A stretch of 64,000 bases of DNA. It comes from Crocinitomix catalasitica ATCC 23190 (GTDB lineage Bacteria > Bacteroidota > Bacteroidia > Flavobacteriales_D > Crocinitomicaceae). Made by a program: the position numbers and the translations under genes. The DNA is taken from the NCBI RefSeq assembly GCF_000621625.1, contig NZ_JHXV01000001.1:186001-250000 (forward strand), written 5' to 3'. Numbering within the stretch: position 1 is the first letter of the stretch; every line of letters starts with the position of its first letter. The notes under the pieces are model-generated. The model was not told the origin of the DNA and did not search any database. It was given only the letters and a program-made list of their open reading frames with translations. Below, piece by piece: positions 62,041-64,000 of the stretch.

Positions 62041-62742
62041 TTATTTAGAAGTTGCCGCTTTTACAGGGCAGCCAATTGCTTTTGTGATGTTTGGATTTGG
62101 TGCTTCACCTTTTTCTAATGCAGCGATTGCATCTTCAAGGAATTTAACCTTTACATCTTCAGGTGATTTTGCGTTATCATCAATGGCTCCAATATATTGC
62201 ACCTTTTTGTCTTGGTCTAGTAAAAAAACATGTGGCGTTCGAACAGCTCCATATTCTGGATATATTTTTTGACCTTCGTCTACTAGATAAACAAAAGGGA
62301 ATTCTTTTTCAGCAGCTCTTTTTTGCATCGCTTCAAAACCTTCACTTTCATTCTCTGGACTGTTTGGGTTGATTGCAATTACAGAATAACCTTTGGCGGC
62401 GTATTCGTTGTGTAACTCAATCAATCGATCTTCATACATTTTAGCAAAAGGACATTCGTTACAAGTGAAGACAACGATATAACCTTTAGCATTTTTAATA
62501 TCACTTAAAGAAAACATCGTTTCGTCTACATTTTTCAATATAAAATCAGTTGCTGTATCACCGATTTTATAACCGCCAATCTCATCTATAGATTTAGATT
62601 GAATGGGACTGTGTTTACTTTCTGGTGGTGGTCCTTTTCTATCTCCTGGAGGTGGACCTTTACGATCTTGCCCGTAAGAATTTGTAATAAATAATGTCCC
62701 CATTAAAAGGGTAATTAGGAAAATAACATTTAGTTTTTTCAT
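62041..62742 (-). CDS. Exported thioredoxin-fold redoxin (AhpC/TSA-like)
   Basis: 233 residues with a signal peptide (FLITLLMGTLFITNSYGQ). A short linker repeats RKGPPP twice. The redoxin (about 55-220) has the active site VFTCNECPFAKMYEDRL with Cys94-Asn-Glu-Cys97, then SVIAINPNSPENE and RTPHVFLLDQDKKVQYIGAIDD. It is a periplasmic CxxC redoxin of a family often found in Bacteroidota. The ATG overlaps the upstream TlpA-like gene by 4 bp (ATGA), so it is co-translated with it. Confidence 0.88.
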   Translation of the reverse strand: MKKLNVIFLITLLMGTLFITNSYGQDRKGPPPGDRKGPPPESKHSPIQSKSIDEIGGYKIGDTATDFILKNVDETMFSLSDIKNAKGYIVVFTCNECPFAKMYEDRLIELHNEYAAKGYSVIAINPNSPENESEGFEAMQKRAAEKEFPFVYLVDEGQKIYPEYGAVRTPHVFLLDQDKKVQYIGAIDDNAKSPEDVKVKFLEDAIAALEKGEAPNPNITKAIGCPVKAATSK

Positions 62743-63260
62743 TTGAGAATTGATTTATTTACTTCGTTTTCTAGATCTGCTAAACTTTCAAAAGATCGTT
62801 CGTAATGTGCACGTTTTTGATTGTTGAATATTATGGTGAATGGTAATGCTCCTGACCAATTTGGATCTACCTTATCAATCCATGTATTGGCATCAGCGTC
62901 GTCTAATAAAACGACTTTTGATGTGATACCTTTCTCTTTTAAAAAGGGTTTTAATTTGGTTTCAATGTCTTTTGGGAAATCTAGACTGACAAAAATAACT
63001 TCCGCTTCAGGATGTTGATCAGCATATGCTTTAAAATGGGGAAGTTCTTTTACACAAGGAATGCACCACATTGCCCAAAAGTTAACGATAACCGTTTTCT
63101 CAGAATCGGTATATAATAATGGTTCTAATTCATCAAAATTATAAACAGGAATGTCAGTTTTTTCAGTTTGAATAAATGGTTCATCATACGAATAAGTGAA
63201 CCCGAAACTGATCAATATTATACTTAATCCAGTAAGAATAAATTTTAAGTCCCTTTGCAT
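62739..63260 (-). CDS. TlpA/ResA-like membrane-anchored thioredoxin
   Basis: 173 residues. A signal anchor (about 6-24) is followed by a thioredoxin fold with the active site NFWAMWCIPCVKELPHF (Cys66, Cys69), then VIFVSLDFPKDIETKLKPFL and ALPFTIIFNNQKRAHYERSFE (cis-Pro in LPFT). Such TlpA/ResA-like proteins keep periplasmic thiols reduced or donate electrons in cytochrome c maturation or peroxide defence. It is translationally coupled to the redoxin downstream. Confidence 0.9.
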   Translation of the reverse strand: MQRDLKFILTGLSIILISFGFTYSYDEPFIQTEKTDIPVYNFDELEPLLYTDSEKTVIVNFWAMWCIPCVKELPHFKAYADQHPEAEVIFVSLDFPKDIETKLKPFLKEKGITSKVVLLDDADANTWIDKVDPNWSGALPFTIIFNNQKRAHYERSFESLADLENEVNKSILK

Positions 63261-63378
63261 TTTTATTGTGTTTTTAAATCGACAATAATGCTAAGACTCC
63301 GGTTTATAAAAAAGGTTTAATTCGGCAGGTGTTTTTTTCTGGAATCGATATTTAACGATCAGTATAAATCAATTAATA

Positions 63379-64000
63379 CTAAATATTAAAACGAATGGGT
63401 AAAACAAATTTCACCCTAACGACTCTATTGTACTGCTTGCCAGGAATCCAATTGGGCATCTTTTTAATGACACGGATTGCTTCAGCATCTAACAGTGGAT
63501 GTGCCGATTTGAGCACCTTTACATCAGACAGGGATCCATCTGTTTGTACTATAAAATGTATGTAAGATGTGCCTTTAATATTCTTTTTGACAGCTTGACT
63601 TGGGTACTTGATATTGTCTTGGATAAAACGTGCCATCATATCTTCACCACCTACAAATTCAGGGTCAACTTCTTTGGATAAATTTTCAGGTAACTCGGAA
63701 CCTTGTTCGTCAAAATATCTGCTTCTAATGAATTTACCGTTTGTATAATATTCGATTGCTGAAATTTTACCGCTATAATGGTAATAAGTGCATTCACCGT
63801 GTTTTAGGTCATTAAGAAAATGTTCCTCATTGTCCGTACCTCCGTCCTTAAACCATTCTATCCATTTTCCGGTTTTACCATTGGCATCATAACTGCTTTT
63901 AGAAGCAATTTGCCCCGATTCGAACCAAGTAGCGCAATCTCCATATCGCTTATTTTTTACATAATTATATTCCGATTTCTTTTGACCATTATCATAATAG
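63379..64000 (-). CDS. TonB C-terminal domain protein with MORN/YwqK-like repeats (5' part beyond window)
   Basis: 207 codons are visible; the frame is open through the right edge, so the N-terminus is missing. The left part of the protein carries tandem YYDNGQKKSEYNYVKNKRYGD, WFESGQIASKSSYDANGKTG and YYHYSGKISAIEYYTNGKF units (about 22-24 residues each), the YwqK/MORN-type repeat. The C-terminal 95 residues (FVGGEDMMARFIQDNIKYPSQA, FIVQTDGSLSDVKVLKSAHPLLDAEAIRVIKKMPNWIPG) are a typical TonB_C domain. TonB domains bind outer-membrane receptors or act in energy coupling; MORN-like repeats fold as beta-hairpins. Confidence 0.88.
   Translation of the reverse strand, partial: YYDNGQKKSEYNYVKNKRYGDCATWFESGQIASKSSYDANGKTGKWIEWFKDGGTDNEEHFLNDLKHGECTYYHYSGKISAIEYYTNGKFIRSRYFDEQGSELPENLSKEVDPEFVGGEDMMARFIQDNIKYPSQAVKKNIKGTSYIHFIVQTDGSLSDVKVLKSAHPLLDAEAIRVIKKMPNWIPGKQYNRVVRVKFVLPIRFNI

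Noticed and set aside
1-64000. tRNA, rRNA, riboswitch
   Set aside because: No cloverleaf-like or rRNA-like stretch and no riboswitch core was recognised by eye; a covariance-model search would be needed to exclude them fully.

Overview
This window reads as chromosomal DNA of a low-GC, probably aquatic, member of the Bacteroidota (Flavobacteriales-like). The evidence is three secreted proteins ending in Por/type IX secretion (T9SS) sorting domains, many Bacteroidota-style lipoproteins and Crp/Fnr regulators, a LytS/LytR pair, a TamL/TamB pair, a GldL-like membrane protein, almost no Shine-Dalgarno signals, and AT-rich promoters with TAnnTTTG-like -7 boxes. I saw no rRNA, tRNA or CRISPR array. 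Most genes lie on the minus strand.

Region by region. 1-9 kb: an FAD oxidoreductase cut by the left edge, a dienelactone hydrolase, small membrane proteins, a thioesterase, a hemerythrin-like protein, a DUF1328 mini-protein missed by length cut-offs, and a lipoprotein fused to a peroxiredoxin. 9-22 kb: a GldL-like protein beside a T9SS cargo, msrA, a RibD/DHFR-like reductase, a ToxR-like membrane-anchored regulator divergent from an SRPBCC lipoprotein, a T9SS glycoside-hydrolase-like protein, a serine hydrolase and two Crp/Fnr regulators. 22-30 kb: tamL and tamB, the outer-membrane assembly pair, overlapping by one base. 30-36 kb: a tripartite exporter (TolC, HlyD, ABC-2 permease) with a TetR gene and candidate operators but no ATPase gene, then a third Crp/Fnr gene. 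36-37 kb: a repeat zone with a 100-bp tandem repeat. 37-43 kb: a DUF3365 haem-motif lipoprotein, a T9SS serine hydrolase, and a serine hydrolase-LytS-LytR operon. 43-50 kb: a run of mostly unrecognised lipoproteins and secreted proteins. 50-52 kb: a 'mobile mystery protein' A/B (XRE plus Fic) pair with an operator-like array, and a secreted-protein frame split by one in-frame TAG. 52-60 kb: a CMD/peroxiredoxin/AraC redox group, a succinate CoA-transferase, a DsbA-like protein, a PAS histidine kinase and a PLP decarboxylase. 60.9-62 kb: a REP-associated tyrosine transposase (RAYT) unit. 62-64 kb: thioredoxin-fold proteins and a TonB protein with MORN-like repeats, cut by the right edge.

The strongest candidate for something unusual is the RAYT unit. 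Its gene contains a perfect 46-bp palindrome in the reading frame, and the unit is bounded by perfect 32-bp direct repeats at 60953-60984 and 61907-61938. Other points worth attention are the TAG-split frame at 51.2-52.0 kb, helically phased repeats beside the ToxR-like regulator, the operator array before the Fic/XRE pair, TetR-type palindromes at an exporter without an ATPase, and the non-ATG start of tamB.
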